Part shown: in pieces, positions 29,433-40,826 of the stretch | Numbering within the stretch: the first letter of the stretch is position 1 | How the letters are laid out: every line of letters begins with the position of its first letter | NCBI RefSeq assembly: GCF_014211915.1 | Contig: NZ_CP060039.1 | Span: 3,224,001 to 3,288,000 of the forward strand | DNA from: Burkholderia cenocepacia | GTDB lineage: Bacteria > Pseudomonadota > Gammaproteobacteria > Burkholderiales > Burkholderiaceae | Direction: 5' to 3' | Length of the DNA stretch: 64,000 nucleotides | Notes under the pieces: model-generated | Told to the model about the DNA's origin: nothing | Seen by the model: only the letters and a program-made list of their open reading frames with translations | Database searches by the model: none | Made by a program: the position numbers and the translations under genes

Positions 29433-31247
29433 TCAGAAAGCGATGCCGAGCGTCAGGTACGGGCGCACGCTGTGGTTGCGCAAGCCGTACGCGACGTCGA
29501 CGTTGATCGGGCCGACCGGGCTGCGCCAGCGCGCACCGACGCCCACGCCCGGGTAAAACACGCGCTCGCCCCACGCATCGGTCGCGGTGCCGATGTCGAA
29601 GAACGTCGCGGCGCCCCAGTCGCGGTTGAACCAGTGCTGGTATTCGGCCGTCCCCGTCATCAGGTACTTGGTCGGCAAAACGGAGCCGTCGACGCTGTTG
29701 CCGATGCTCTGGTAGCCGTAGCCGCGCACCGAGTTCGAGCCGCCGGCGCGGAACAGCAGTGACGCCGGCACGCCGGTCGAGCTACCGCTCGTGAACACGC
29801 CGCCGAGTTCCGCGCGGAACACGAACAGGTCGCGCTTGCCGATCGGCAAATACTGCTGCCCGCGCGCGTAGCCGCGAATGAAGCTCTCGTCGGCCAGCAC
29901 GTGCTTGACCGCGAAGCCGGCCTCCGCGTGAATCAGGTTGCCCGAGCGCGGGAACAGCGGATCGTCGACGTTGCGGCGGGTCCACGCCCACTGCGGCACC
30001 AGCGCGCGGCTCGTGGTCGGCCCCGCGCCGTTCTGGTCGAGCCGATCCTGGTAGTACATCAGCGAATACGCATAGTCGATGAACTGGCCGGTGCGCGTGC
30101 GCTGCACGCCGACCCGCGCGCTGTAGATGCGCGTGTCCGACACGTTGGTGTTCGTGTACGACGCGAGCACGCTGTTGGTCCAGCCCTTCTCGCCCGGCGG
30201 CATCGACAGCTGGACCTGCCCGTACTGCTGGATCTGGTCGAGCCGGCCCGACACCGTCAGCGGCCACGCGGCGCCGAACGTGTCGAGATACGTATAGGAA
30301 CCCTGCACGTGCGGCCCGGTATCGGTGGCGAAGCCGACGCCGCCGCGGATGTTGTTGTACGGAAACTCGCTGACCTTCACGTGCACGGGCGTGCGCTCGG
30401 GCTTCGACGTATCGTCGCCGACGTCGATCGCGACGCTCGCGTAGTACGGCGTGTTCTGCAACTGACGCTGCAATTCGGCGATCCGCTGCACGTCGTAGAT
30501 CTCGCCTTCCGACAGCGGATTGACGTTCGTGACGATCTTTTCCGGATAACGGCGCACGCCGTCGACATCAACCTTGCCGATCGTGAACGTCGGGCCGCTG
30601 TCGAACGCGACCGCGAGCGTCGCACGCTGCGTGCGCGGATCGATGCGCGCCTCGGACGACACGATCTTCGCGCCGAGATAGCGGCGCGACTGCAGTTGCC
30701 GGAGCGCCGCGCCCTTCGCGTCGTCCCAGTCGGATTGCGTGAACGGATCGCCCGGCTTCATCGAGAACGCGAAGCGGGTCGCGGTTTCCTGCTTCGGGTC
30801 CTCGGTCTCGACCGGCCCCTTGAACGTCAGGTCGACCGTCGACACGACGGTCTGCTTGCCCGGATCGACCGCGATACGCACGTCGCGCTTGCCGTCGCGG
30901 GTGCGCACGTCGGTGCGCACGACCGGCGAGAAATAGCCGGCCGTCGCGGTCAGGTCGCGCACCTGCTGCGGCGTGGCGGTCACGAGGAAGTCGAACTGGT
31001 CGTCGCTGATGTCGTCGCGCTTCGCGAAGCGGGCAATATCGAGATGGGTCTTCAGGAGCTTGCGGATCGAGCGCGGCGCGTCGATGTCGACGTCGTACTT
31101 CGCGTGGGCCGGCAGCGCGAAGCACGCGGCCAGGCAACCCGCGAGGGCCGCCCGCGCGACGCGGGCCGCGGCGCCGGCGCGATCGCGTGCCGCGCGCGGG
31201 CCCGCGTGATGCGCCGTGTGTGCTTGCTGGTTCGACTGCCCCGCCAA
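29433..31247 (-). CDS. tamA: Outer membrane protein TamA (Omp85/BamA family)
   Basis: A 604-residue Omp85 protein. After a signal peptide cleaved near ALPAHA (about residue 49) come POTRA domains (about 50-250), then a 16-strand type beta-barrel ending in the usual C-terminal aromatic residue (LTLGIAF). The barrel contains the NSVRGYGYQSIG motif of the conserved lid loop and VGVGARWRSPVGPINVDVAYG near the end. The only start that keeps the signal peptide is a TTG at 31247, preceded by GAGGT. No ATG or in-frame alternative exists before the mature sequence. It is followed by tamB on the same transcript. Confidence 0.92.
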   Translation of the reverse strand: MAGQSNQQAHTAHHAGPRAARDRAGAAARVARAALAGCLAACFALPAHAKYDVDIDAPRSIRKLLKTHLDIARFAKRDDISDDQFDFLVTATPQQVRDLTATAGYFSPVVRTDVRTRDGKRDVRIAVDPGKQTVVSTVDLTFKGPVETEDPKQETATRFAFSMKPGDPFTQSDWDDAKGAALRQLQSRRYLGAKIVSSEARIDPRTQRATLAVAFDSGPTFTIGKVDVDGVRRYPEKIVTNVNPLSEGEIYDVQRIAELQRQLQNTPYYASVAIDVGDDTSKPERTPVHVKVSEFPYNNIRGGVGFATDTGPHVQGSYTYLDTFGAAWPLTVSGRLDQIQQYGQVQLSMPPGEKGWTNSVLASYTNTNVSDTRIYSARVGVQRTRTGQFIDYAYSLMYYQDRLDQNGAGPTTSRALVPQWAWTRRNVDDPLFPRSGNLIHAEAGFAVKHVLADESFIRGYARGQQYLPIGKRDLFVFRAELGGVFTSGSSTGVPASLLFRAGGSNSVRGYGYQSIGNSVDGSVLPTKYLMTGTAEYQHWFNRDWGAATFFDIGTATDAWGERVFYPGVGVGARWRSPVGPINVDVAYGLRNHSVRPYLTLGIAF

Positions 31248-31496
31248 ATATGACCTCGCCGTCCTGGATGGTTACGGTTTCGTGGAAAACCCTGTATTTG
31301 ACCACAGGGTGCCGGCGTCACAGCCAAACGATTGTGAAAGAGTGCCAAGGCGCCGGAAGGGCCGCCGCACGGTGTCCGCCGGTACCGGCCCGCGGATTCG
31401 ACGCGCGATTGGCGCCGGCTGTTCCCCGCGATGCGGTAAAATCCCGCCATCGCGAATCCGGCGCACCGTGCGCCGCCCGAAACGGAAGATCCAGCC

Positions 31497-31685
31497 ATGC
31501 CGTACCAGTCCGACGTCACGCAGTTCCTGAACCAGCTCAAGCAGCAGAAGCCGACGCTCGAGGAAGAGCAGCGCAAGGGCCGTTCCCTGCTGTGGGACAA
31601 GCAGCCGATCGATCTCGAAGAGCGCGCCGAGCAGCAGGAATCGCGCGTGAAGCAAACGTCGTACGTCTACTACCAGAACTTCTGA
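31497..31685 (+). CDS. DUF3460 family small protein
   Basis: A 62-residue charged protein resembling DUF3460, a small family of betaproteobacteria (pattern YQSDVTQFLNQL ... RKGRSLLWDK). No signal peptide or membrane segment is present. It starts at an ATG preceded by GGAAG and by a TAAAAT hexamer at 31437-31442. It is followed after 4 bases by scpA, so the two are probably co-transcribed. Function unknown. Confidence 0.85.
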   Translation: MPYQSDVTQFLNQLKQQKPTLEEEQRKGRSLLWDKQPIDLEERAEQQESRVKQTSYVYYQNF

Positions 31686-31689
31686 CGAC

Positions 31690-32562
31690 GTGAGCGCCGC
31701 CGACGAGGCCAGCGCCGCCCGGCAGGACGACGCGATCGCCGCGCCCGCGGGCGCCGATTCGACGCCCGACACGGTCGACGGTGTCGCGGCGTTCGCTCGC
31801 CTGTACGGCGAGCCGCTGTTCAAGCTGCCGCAGGATCTCTACATCCCGCCCGACGCGCTCGAGGTGTTCCTCGAAACGTTCGAAGGCCCGCTCGACCTGC
31901 TGCTGTACCTGATCCGCAAGCAGAACTTCAACGTACTCGACATCCCGATGGCGCAGGTCACCGCGCAATATCTGGGCTACGTCGACCAGATCCGCGCGTC
32001 GAACCTCGAGCTCGCGGCCGAGTACCTGCTGATGGCCGCGATGCTGATCGAGATCAAGTCGCGGATGCTGCTGCCGGTCAAGAAGGCCGACACCGGCGAG
32101 GAAGCCGAGGACCCGCGCGCCGAACTCGTGCGCCGGCTGCTCGAGTACGAGCAGATGAAGCTCGCCGCGCAGCGGCTCGACCAGTTGCCGCAGCTCGGCC
32201 GCGATTTCCTGCGCGCCGAGGTGTACATCGAGCAAAGCGTCACGCCGCGCTTTCCCGACGTGAATTCGGACGACCTGCGCGCCGCGTGGGCCGACGTGCT
32301 CAAGCGCGCGAAGCTCGTGCAGCACCACAAGATCTCCCGCGAGGAGCTGTCGGTGCGCGAACACATGAGCCTGATCCTGCGCCGGCTGCAGAACGCGCGC
32401 TTCATGGAGTTCGCCGACCTGTTCGACACGTCGCGCGGCGTGCCGGTCGTCGTCGTGAATTTCATCGCGATGCTCGAACTCGCGCGCGAATCGCTGCTCG
32501 AAATCACGCAGGCCGAGCCGTTCGCGCCGATCTACGTGCGCCTCGCGTACCTGCCCGCGTAA
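31690..32562 (+). CDS. scpA: Segregation and condensation protein A (kleisin)
   Basis: A 290-residue kleisin that bridges the heads of SMC dimers with ScpB to condense chromosomes. The N-terminal region contains the characteristic FEGPLDLLLYLIRKQNFNVLDIPM motif (about 60-85) and EYLLMAAMLIEIKSRMLLP, and the C-terminal winged-helix segment ends near LAYLPA. It starts at a GTG at 31690, 4 bases after the DUF3460 stop, without a clear Shine-Dalgarno, so translation may depend on the upstream gene. scpB is not in this window. Confidence 0.92.
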   Translation: MSAADEASAARQDDAIAAPAGADSTPDTVDGVAAFARLYGEPLFKLPQDLYIPPDALEVFLETFEGPLDLLLYLIRKQNFNVLDIPMAQVTAQYLGYVDQIRASNLELAAEYLLMAAMLIEIKSRMLLPVKKADTGEEAEDPRAELVRRLLEYEQMKLAAQRLDQLPQLGRDFLRAEVYIEQSVTPRFPDVNSDDLRAAWADVLKRAKLVQHHKISREELSVREHMSLILRRLQNARFMEFADLFDTSRGVPVVVVNFIAMLELARESLLEITQAEPFAPIYVRLAYLPA

Positions 32563-32665
32563 GGTCTTCCCTCAGCCGTTTCCCCGCTCCCCGGTTCATC
32601 CCGACGCTCGCGGCTTCGCCGCGGCGGACGGCCGTCCGGCGGGTGTCCGGCACGCCCCACTATAA

Positions 32666-33664
<999 letters not shown>

Positions 33665-33708
33665 CGGGCGGCCCGCCCGCGCCCCTCACGACGCATCACG
33701 GAGACACC

Positions 33709-34095
33709 ATGCAGCGCCACATGCTCAAATCGAAGATCCACCGTGCGGCGGTCACGCACTGCGAACTGCACTACGAAGGTTCGTGCGCGATCGACGAAGA
33801 CCTGCTCGAAGCGGCGGGCCTGATCGAGAACGAACGGATCGACATCTGGAACATCAACAACGGCGAGCGCTTCTCGACGTACGCGATCAAGGGCGAGCGC
33901 GGCAGCGGGATGATCTCGCTGAACGGCTCGGCCGCGCGCCGCGCGCAGCTCGGCGACCTCGTGATCATCGCGGCGTTCGCGATGGTCGACGAAGCCGAAC
34001 TGCAGGCCGGCTGGAAGCCGAAGCTGGTGTTCATCGACGACGGCAACAAGATCAAGGGCCACCGCGATCACGTGCCGACACAGAACTGGACGTAG
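33709..34095 (+). CDS. panD: Aspartate 1-decarboxylase (pyruvoyl enzyme)
   Basis: Decarboxylates aspartate to beta-alanine for pantothenate synthesis. The 128-residue precursor is cleaved at Gly24-Ser25 (YEGSCAID), the new Ser becoming the pyruvoyl cofactor. Conserved [12 protein letters not shown] and [13 protein letters not shown] segments are present, with a short basic C-terminal tail. The ATG at 33709 has a GGAG Shine-Dalgarno 5 to 6 bases upstream. It is co-oriented with panC and followed by a terminator. Confidence 0.96.
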   Translation: MQRHMLKSKIHRAAVTHCELHYEGSCAIDEDLLEAAGLIENERIDIWNINNGERFSTYAIKGERGSGMISLNGSAARRAQLGDLVIIAAFAMVDEAELQAGWKPKLVFIDDGNKIKGHRDHVPTQNWT

Positions 34096-34155
34096 GCCGA
34101 GCGGCACGCCCGCGCGACGTGGCGCGTGCCACCCGCGCGGCGCCGCTGGCCGCCG

Positions 34156-34193
34156 AAGGGCCGGACACCGTACGCCACGGTATCCGGCCCTTT
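34156..34193 (+). terminator. Rho-independent terminator after panD
   Basis: The stem aagggccggacaccgt/acggtatccggccctt has one mismatch and a five-base loop, then ttct. It lies between panD and the convergent ParA gene. Confidence 0.75.
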
Positions 34194-34236
34194 CTCATTG
34201 GGTGTCGCGCCGGCAAGACGGCCGGATGGCCGGCGC

Positions 34237-34896
34237 TCAGGAAGCCTTGGCGGCCTTCTCGGCCTTCGGCACGCGGCGCTCGGCCCATTCGACGATCGGC
34301 CGCCACTGCTCGAGATCCTTCTCGACCCGGCTTTTCGCGACGTCCCACAGCGTCAGGCCGTGCGCGGCGATCTGCACGTAGTTCTGCGTGTCGCGCACGT
34401 AGCCGAGCACCGGCAGGCCGAGCCCCTCGACGAACCGGTGCAGCTGGTCGGACGAGCGTGTGCGCGCGTCGACCCGCATCCCGACGATCCCGACCTCGAC
34501 GCTGCCCTTGCGCACGGCCTTCTCAGTGGCGAGGCGCTCCAGAAACTGCTGGGTCGCGAGAATATCGAACATCGACGGCTGCAGCGGCACGATCACCTTG
34601 TCGGCCAGTTGCAGCGCGACGTTGAGCCGCGTGCCGTGCAGGCCGGCCGGCGTATCGATCACCGCATATTCCAGCCCGCGCGGCGGCTTCGACGGCGCCT
34701 CCGGATCGAGCTCCCACGCCTCGATCGCCGGCAAGCCGGCCGGCCGCAGGTCGAGCCACGCATGCGCGGACTGCTGCCGGTCCAGGTCGGCCAGTGCGAC
34801 CCACGCGCCCTGCGCCGCGAAATAGCCGGCTAGATTGGTGGACAGCGTGCTCTTCCCCACGCCGCCCTTCGGATTCGCCACCACGATGACCGTCAT
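34237..34896 (-). CDS. ParA-family ATPase (orphan)
   Basis: A 219-residue P-loop ATPase. It has the deviant Walker A NPKGGVGKST near residues 9-18, an ADLDRQQS stretch and the YAVIDTPAG Walker B-type segment. No ParB or centromere-like array is next to it, so it is an orphan ParA/MinD-type protein. These proteins position cellular structures by cycling on the nucleoid or membrane; the cargo is unknown here. The ATG at 34896 follows a gggggaa Shine-Dalgarno; upstream in-frame codons lack one. Confidence 0.88.
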   Translation of the reverse strand: MTVIVVANPKGGVGKSTLSTNLAGYFAAQGAWVALADLDRQQSAHAWLDLRPAGLPAIEAWELDPEAPSKPPRGLEYAVIDTPAGLHGTRLNVALQLADKVIVPLQPSMFDILATQQFLERLATEKAVRKGSVEVGIVGMRVDARTRSSDQLHRFVEGLGLPVLGYVRDTQNYVQIAAHGLTLWDVAKSRVEKDLEQWRPIVEWAERRVPKAEKAAKAS

Positions 34897-35043
34897 GAAT
34901 TCCCCCGAAAAAGCCGCGCGGCGCCGGCCGCATGGCAGGCGCCGCTCGATTGCGGATACAGGGAGCGATGATATCGGCAAACGGGGGGTCACCGGAACCG
35001 GTCACGCCGAACCGCGTGCCGGTTTCGTCGGCTTTCCTTCACG

Positions 35044-35457
35044 TCATGCGCGCTGGAGCGCGGCCTCCCGCGCGCCGAGCGCGAACGCGCCGCCGCCCAG
35101 CAGGGCCTGCACGGCCAGCGTGACGGCCCAGAACGCCGGATATTCCCAGCCGCCGTGCGGCGACGCGAAGCTCCAGCCGTTCGGCAGATGCGCGACAACC
35201 GCGCCGAGCATGAACGGCAGCAGCACCAGCGCGGCGATCCGCACGCGGAACCCCGCGAGCAGCGCCAGGCCGCCCGCCAGTTCGACGAACGTGGTCAGGT
35301 AAGCGAGCCAGCCCGGCAGGCCGATCGACGCGAAGAACTGCGCGGTGCCGGGCAGCGTGAAAACAAAGACCTTCTGTGCGACGTGTGCGAGGTACAGCAC
35401 GCCGAGGGCGACGCGCAGCAGCGTCGCGGCGAAATCGTTCAGGCGGTTGGCGTTCAT
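35044..35457 (-). CDS. DoxX family membrane protein
   Basis: A 137-residue inner-membrane protein with four hydrophobic helices and the DoxX-like pattern LLRVALGVLYLAHVAQK ... FASIGLPGWLAYLTTFVELAGGLALLAGFRVR. DoxX proteins are linked to redox or thiol stress functions in other bacteria, but the family is broad and the activity of this one is unknown. The start is at 35457 with a GGAGTC-type (aaggactcc, read on the minus strand) site just upstream. A 12-base palindrome lies 45 bases upstream of the ATG. Confidence 0.88.
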   Translation of the reverse strand: MNANRLNDFAATLLRVALGVLYLAHVAQKVFVFTLPGTAQFFASIGLPGWLAYLTTFVELAGGLALLAGFRVRIAALVLLPFMLGAVVAHLPNGWSFASPHGGWEYPAFWAVTLAVQALLGGGAFALGAREAALQRA

Positions 35458-35501
35458 GACGGAGTCCTTCGTGAGTGGATGGGAGTGGATCGCACTCTAT
35501 T

Positions 35502-35513
35502 CGAATCGATTCG
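35502..35513. promoter_or_regulatory. Perfect palindrome in the DoxX promoter region
   Basis: cgaatcgattcg is self-complementary over 12 bases and lies 45 bases upstream of the DoxX start codon, in an AT-richer leader. It is a candidate operator; no regulator gene is adjacent. Confidence 0.45.
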
Positions 35514-35568
35514 GCCGATAAACACGCCATACCGCTTAAATTGATTCCATCAAGGAACGAATCGACAC

Positions 35569-35594
35569 AAAAAAGGGCATGACCGATCATGCCC
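35569..35594 (-). terminator. Terminator of the small secreted-protein gene
   Basis: On the minus strand the stem gggcatga/tcatgccc has a four-base loop and is followed by six U. It lies 17 bases past the stop of the 45-residue protein gene, between it and the DoxX promoter. Confidence 0.8.
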
Positions 35595-35610
35595 CGCACC
35601 CGCATCCCGC

Positions 35611-35748
35611 TCAGTAACCGCTCTTGCCTTGCGTGGCGTCGCCGCCGGACCGGCCGCCGCCCGGCGCATACGAATCGCACGCATGCGCCACCGCCGACAC
35701 GCCCAGCAGCACCGCGAGCAGGACGCCCCACCACCGTCGAGCCCTCAT
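35611..35748 (-). CDS. Small secreted protein of 45 residues
   Basis: A very short gene with three independent supports: a perfect AGGAGG Shine-Dalgarno 6 bases before the ATG, a clear signal peptide (MRARRWW then a hydrophobic run, cleavage after AHA), and a dedicated terminator just downstream. The mature peptide is about 22 residues, starts with Cys, and is Gly/Ser/Asp-rich (DSYAPGGGRSGGDATQGKSGY). The cysteine position does not match a classical lipobox well. It lies 73 bases beyond cobQ on the same strand. I do not recognise a family. Confidence 0.7.
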   Translation of the reverse strand: MRARRWWGVLLAVLLGVSAVAHACDSYAPGGGRSGGDATQGKSGY

Positions 35749-35821
35749 CGTCGCCCTCCTTCGGGCGGACCTCCGCCCTCCTCTGTTGTACGCGATCGGG
35801 CGGAAAAAGCGAGGGCCGGCC

Positions 35822-37336
<1,515 letters not shown>

Positions 37337-37410
37337 CGTGTGAAAGGTGTCGCGAAGCAAAGGCGGCATTATCGCCCGCGGCGGCCCGCCCGCGCCGTTA
37401 CAATCACGCG

Positions 37411-37965
37411 ATGATTCCGCACGACCTCACCTTCGTCCTCGGCGGCGCGCGCTCGGGCAAGAGCGCGCATGCCGAGCGGCTCGCCGCCGACAGCGGCCGC
37501 CCCGTCACCTACATCGCGACCGCGACCGCCGCCGATGCCGAATTCGCGCAGCGCATCGCGCATCACCGCGCGCGCCGGCCGGCCGACTGGGGCTTCGCCG
37601 ACGCGCCCGTCGATCTCCCGGGCACGCTCGCGCGGCTCGACGATTCGCACGCGTGCCTGCTCGTCGACTGCCTGACGCTGTGGCTCACCAACCTGCTGTG
37701 CCCCGCCGACGGCGAACCGCTCGACGATGCGCAGTACGCGGTACAGGTCGAGCGGCTCGAACATGCGCTGCGCGGCGCGCGTGCCAAGGTGATCGTCGTC
37801 AGCAACGAGATCGGGCTCGGCGTCGTGCCGCTCGGGTCGGTCACGCGCCGCTACGTCGACGAGCTCGGGCGCCTGAACCAGCGCGTCGCCGCGCTCGCGA
37901 CGCGCGTCACGCTGCTGGTCGCCGGGCTGCCGCTCGACCTCAAGGCGGGCGCGCCGTCATGCTGA
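37411..37965 (+). CDS. cobU: Adenosylcobinamide kinase / guanylyltransferase
   Basis: Phosphorylates adenosylcobinamide and then transfers GMP to make adenosylcobinamide-GDP. The 184-residue protein has the P-loop [13 protein letters not shown] near 10-22, the [12 protein letters not shown] segment and the [13 protein letters not shown] motif. The ATG has no Shine-Dalgarno; a TACAAT hexamer at 37399-37404 is so close that transcription might start at or near the start codon (leaderless mRNA). Its 3' end overlaps the start of the next gene by 7 bases. Named cobU in Salmonella, cobP in aerobic producers. Confidence 0.94.
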   Translation: MIPHDLTFVLGGARSGKSAHAERLAADSGRPVTYIATATAADAEFAQRIAHHRARRPADWGFADAPVDLPGTLARLDDSHACLLVDCLTLWLTNLLCPADGEPLDDAQYAVQVERLEHALRGARAKVIVVSNEIGLGVVPLGSVTRRYVDELGRLNQRVAALATRVTLLVAGLPLDLKAGAPSC

Positions 37966-38903
37966 TGCTGTCGCTGCCCGTCGTCGCGATGCTCGCGGTC
38001 GCGGCCGCGCTCGTCGACCGCGCCATCGGCGAGCCGGCCGGCTGGCATCCGCTCGTCGCGTTCGGTCGCTTGGCCGCGCGCATCGAAGCCGCGCTGAACA
38101 CGGGCCGGCGCGGCCGCGTGATCGGCGTCGCCGCGTGGCTCGCGGCGGTCGTGCCGCCGGTGGCCGTCGCGGCATGGCTCGTCGCCGTGCTGCCCTGGCC
38201 GTTCGCCGCTGCGCTGCACGTCGCGCTGCTGTGGTTCGCGCTCGGCGCGAAGAGCCTCGCCGACCACGTCGCGCCGATCGCCGCCGCGCTGCTGCGGCGC
38301 GACCTCGACGCGGCGCGCACGCTGACCGCGCGCATCGTCTCGCGCGACACGAGCCAGGCCGACGAAGGAGCGCTGTCGCGCGCGGCCGTCGAATCGGCAC
38401 TCGAGAACGGCAACGACGCGATCTTCGGCGCACTCTTCTGGTTCGTCGTCGCGGGCGGCCCCGGCGCGCTGCTGTTCCGGCTCGCGAACACGCTCGACGC
38501 GATGTGGGGCTACCGCACGCCGCGCTTCCTGACTTTCGGCTGGGCCGCCGCGCGCATCGACGACGCGCTGAACTGGATTCCCGCGCGGCTCACCGCCGCG
38601 AGCTACGCGCTGCTCGGCGACACGGCCGCCGCGTGGCGCTGCTGGCGCACGCAGGCGCGCCACTGGGACAGCCCGAACGCGGGCCCCGTGATGGCCGCGG
38701 GCGCCGGCAGCCTGAACGTGCAGCTCGGCGGCCCGGCCGTCTATCACGGCGAAATCGAGGATCGCCCGGTGCTCGGCACCGGGGCCACGGCCACCGCCCT
38801 TCACATCGTCGCCGCGCTGTCGCTGGTCACGCGCACGCTCGCGCTGTGGCTCGCGCTGCTGGTCGCGAGCGGCGCACTCGTCATGGCCACCCATCATGTC
38901 TGA
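37959..38903 (+). CDS. cobD: Adenosylcobinamide-phosphate synthase (CbiB/CobD type)
   Basis: An inner-membrane protein of 314 residues that attaches aminopropanol (phosphate) to cobyric acid to form cobinamide (phosphate). Multiple membrane segments, the N-terminal RAIGEPAGWHPLVAFGRL motif (compare DxxxGDPxxxPHPV in the family), VSRDTSQADE and the ESALENGNDAIFGALFW segment identify it. It overlaps cobU by 7 bases and the decarboxylase gene by 8, so it is translated as part of one tight operon. Named cbiB in Salmonella. Confidence 0.93.
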   Translation: MLMLSLPVVAMLAVAAALVDRAIGEPAGWHPLVAFGRLAARIEAALNTGRRGRVIGVAAWLAAVVPPVAVAAWLVAVLPWPFAAALHVALLWFALGAKSLADHVAPIAAALLRRDLDAARTLTARIVSRDTSQADEGALSRAAVESALENGNDAIFGALFWFVVAGGPGALLFRLANTLDAMWGYRTPRFLTFGWAAARIDDALNWIPARLTAASYALLGDTAAAWRCWRTQARHWDSPNAGPVMAAGAGSLNVQLGGPAVYHGEIEDRPVLGTGATATALHIVAALSLVTRTLALWLALLVASGALVMATHHV

Positions 38904-39912
38904 TTCATCCATCGCGCACGGCGGCAACCTGCATGAAGCCGCCCGCCGCCACGGCATTCCGTACGACGCGTGGCTCGACCTGTCGACCGGCATCAATCCG
39001 GTCGGCTACCCGGTGCCGCCCGTGCCGGCCGACGCATGGCGCCGGCTGCCCGACGACGGCGACGGTCTCGCGGCCTGCGCCGCGCAGTACTACCACGCAC
39101 CCGATGCCGCGCACGTCCTGCCGGTTGCCGGCAGCCAGGCCGCGATCCGCGCGTTGCCCGCGTTGCTGCCGGCCGGCGACGCCGGCGTCGCGGCGCTCGC
39201 GTACGGCGAATACACGCCCGCGTTCGCGCGCCACGGCCATCGCGTCGTCACGCTCGATATCCACGCCGACACGCTGCCCGCAACGCTGCGCCACATCATC
39301 GTCGGGAATCCGAATAATCCGACGGCCGAGTGCGTGCCGACCGCGCGCCTGCTAGGCTGGCATGCGCAACTGGCGGAACGCGGCGGCACGCTGATCGTCG
39401 ACGAAGCGTTCGCCGATACGGGCGCCGCGCCCTCGCTCGCGCCGCGGGTCGATCGTCCGGGGCTCGTCGTGCTGCGCTCGGTCGGCAAGTTCTTCGGGCT
39501 TGCCGGCATTCGCGCGGGCTTCGTGCTCACGCATCCCGCGCTGATCGCCGCGCTGCGCGACACGCTCGGCGCGTGGACGGTCGGCGGCCCCGCGCGCCAC
39601 GCGGTCGCCGCGGCGTTCGCCGATCGCGCATGGCAAGCTGCCGCCCGTGAGCGGCTCGCGGCCGACGGCGAACGATTGGCCGCGCTGCTGCGTGCGCACG
39701 GCTTCGCGGTTCGCGCGACGCCGCTCTTCAGCTGGAGTGACGACCCGCGCGCCGCGGCGCTGCATGCCGCGCTCGCGGCACGCGGAATCTGGACGCGGCA
39801 CTTCCCGACACCGTCGAGCGTACGCATCGGCCTGCCGGCGAGCGAAGCCGAATGGCAGCGCCTCGGCGACGCGCTCGCGCATTGCGTGCCGCTGCTGAAG
39901 GCATCCGCATGA
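38896..39912 (+). CDS. cobC: L-threonine-O-3-phosphate decarboxylase
   Basis: A PLP-dependent fold type I enzyme of 338 residues that makes (R)-1-amino-2-propanol phosphate, the linker attached by the preceding CobD/CbiB protein. Visible are HGGNLHEAARRHGIP at the N-terminus, the NPNNPTAECV segment, VDEAFAD and the cofactor lysine in RSVGKFFGLAGIRAGF. The gene name is ambiguous: it is cobC in Pseudomonas-type nomenclature and cobD in Salmonella. It overlaps the upstream gene by 8 bases and the downstream btuF by 4. Confidence 0.93.
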   Translation: MSDSSIAHGGNLHEAARRHGIPYDAWLDLSTGINPVGYPVPPVPADAWRRLPDDGDGLAACAAQYYHAPDAAHVLPVAGSQAAIRALPALLPAGDAGVAALAYGEYTPAFARHGHRVVTLDIHADTLPATLRHIIVGNPNNPTAECVPTARLLGWHAQLAERGGTLIVDEAFADTGAAPSLAPRVDRPGLVVLRSVGKFFGLAGIRAGFVLTHPALIAALRDTLGAWTVGGPARHAVAAAFADRAWQAAARERLAADGERLAALLRAHGFAVRATPLFSWSDDPRAAALHAALAARGIWTRHFPTPSSVRIGLPASEAEWQRLGDALAHCVPLLKASA

Positions 39913-40826
39913 GCGCCCCCATGTTCCGCCGGCTCGCGCCGGCCGCGCTGCTGGCCGCGCTCGCTCACGCACCGCTCGTCCACGCCGACGTCACGACCCG
40001 CGACGACGCCGGCAACACGGTCACGTTACCCGCGCCTGCCCAGCGCGTAATCAGCCTCGCGCCGCACGCGACCGAGCTCGTCTATGCGGCCGGCGGCGGC
40101 ACGAAGCTCGTCGGCACCGTCACGTACAGCGACTATCCGGCCGCCGCGCAAGCGGTGCCACGCGTCGGCGACAACAAGGCGCTCGATCTCGAACGCATCG
40201 CCGCGCTGAAGCCCGACCTGATCGTCGTGTGGCGGCACGGCAACGCCGAGCGGCAGACCGACGCGCTGCGCGCGCTGCACATTCCGCTGTTCTTCAGCGA
40301 ACCGAAGCATCTCGACGACGTGTCGTCGTCGTTGCGCCGGCTCGGCACGCTGCTCGGCACGCAACCGACTGCCGATGCCGCCGCGGCCGCCTTTACCCGA
40401 GACATCGCGACACTGCGCGCACGCTACGCGGCACGCCCGCCGGTCACGATGTTCTTCCAGGTGTGGGACCGCCCGCTGACGACGCTCAACGGCACGCATC
40501 TGATCAACGAAGTGTTCGAACTCTGCGGCGGCCGCAACGTATTCGCATCGCTCAAGCCGCTCGCGCCGACCGTGACCGACGAGGCCGTGCTCGCGGCGAA
40601 TCCGGAAGCGATCGTGACGACGAGTGCCGGCGCGACCCGTTCGAACGAACCGCTGCCGAGCCTCGCGCGCTGGCGTGCATGGCCCGCGCTGACGGCCGTG
40701 GCACGCAACAACCTGTTCGCGATCGACGGCGATCTGCTGACGCGGCCATCGCCGCGCATCGCGCAGGGTGCGGCCGCGCTGTGCGAGGATCTGGATGCCG
40801 CGCGTGCGCGGCGGCCGGTGCGCTGA
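39909..40826 (+). CDS. btuF: Periplasmic cobalamin/cobinamide-binding protein of an ABC transporter
   Basis: A 305-residue substrate-binding protein. A Sec signal peptide (cleavage near LVHA|D, about residue 26) precedes a class III periplasmic-binding fold, with RVISLAPHATELVYAAGGGTKLVGTV, RVGDNKALDLERIAALKPDLIVVW and NEVFELCGGRNVF typical of BtuF. Its partner permease and ATPase (btuC, btuD) lie in the facing operon and end-to-end with this gene, not beside it on the same transcript. The start overlaps the previous stop (ATGA). No clear terminator follows. Confidence 0.9.
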   Translation: MSAPMFRRLAPAALLAALAHAPLVHADVTTRDDAGNTVTLPAPAQRVISLAPHATELVYAAGGGTKLVGTVTYSDYPAAAQAVPRVGDNKALDLERIAALKPDLIVVWRHGNAERQTDALRALHIPLFFSEPKHLDDVSSSLRRLGTLLGTQPTADAAAAAFTRDIATLRARYAARPPVTMFFQVWDRPLTTLNGTHLINEVFELCGGRNVFASLKPLAPTVTDEAVLAANPEAIVTTSAGATRSNEPLPSLARWRAWPALTAVARNNLFAIDGDLLTRPSPRIAQGAAALCEDLDAARARRPVR

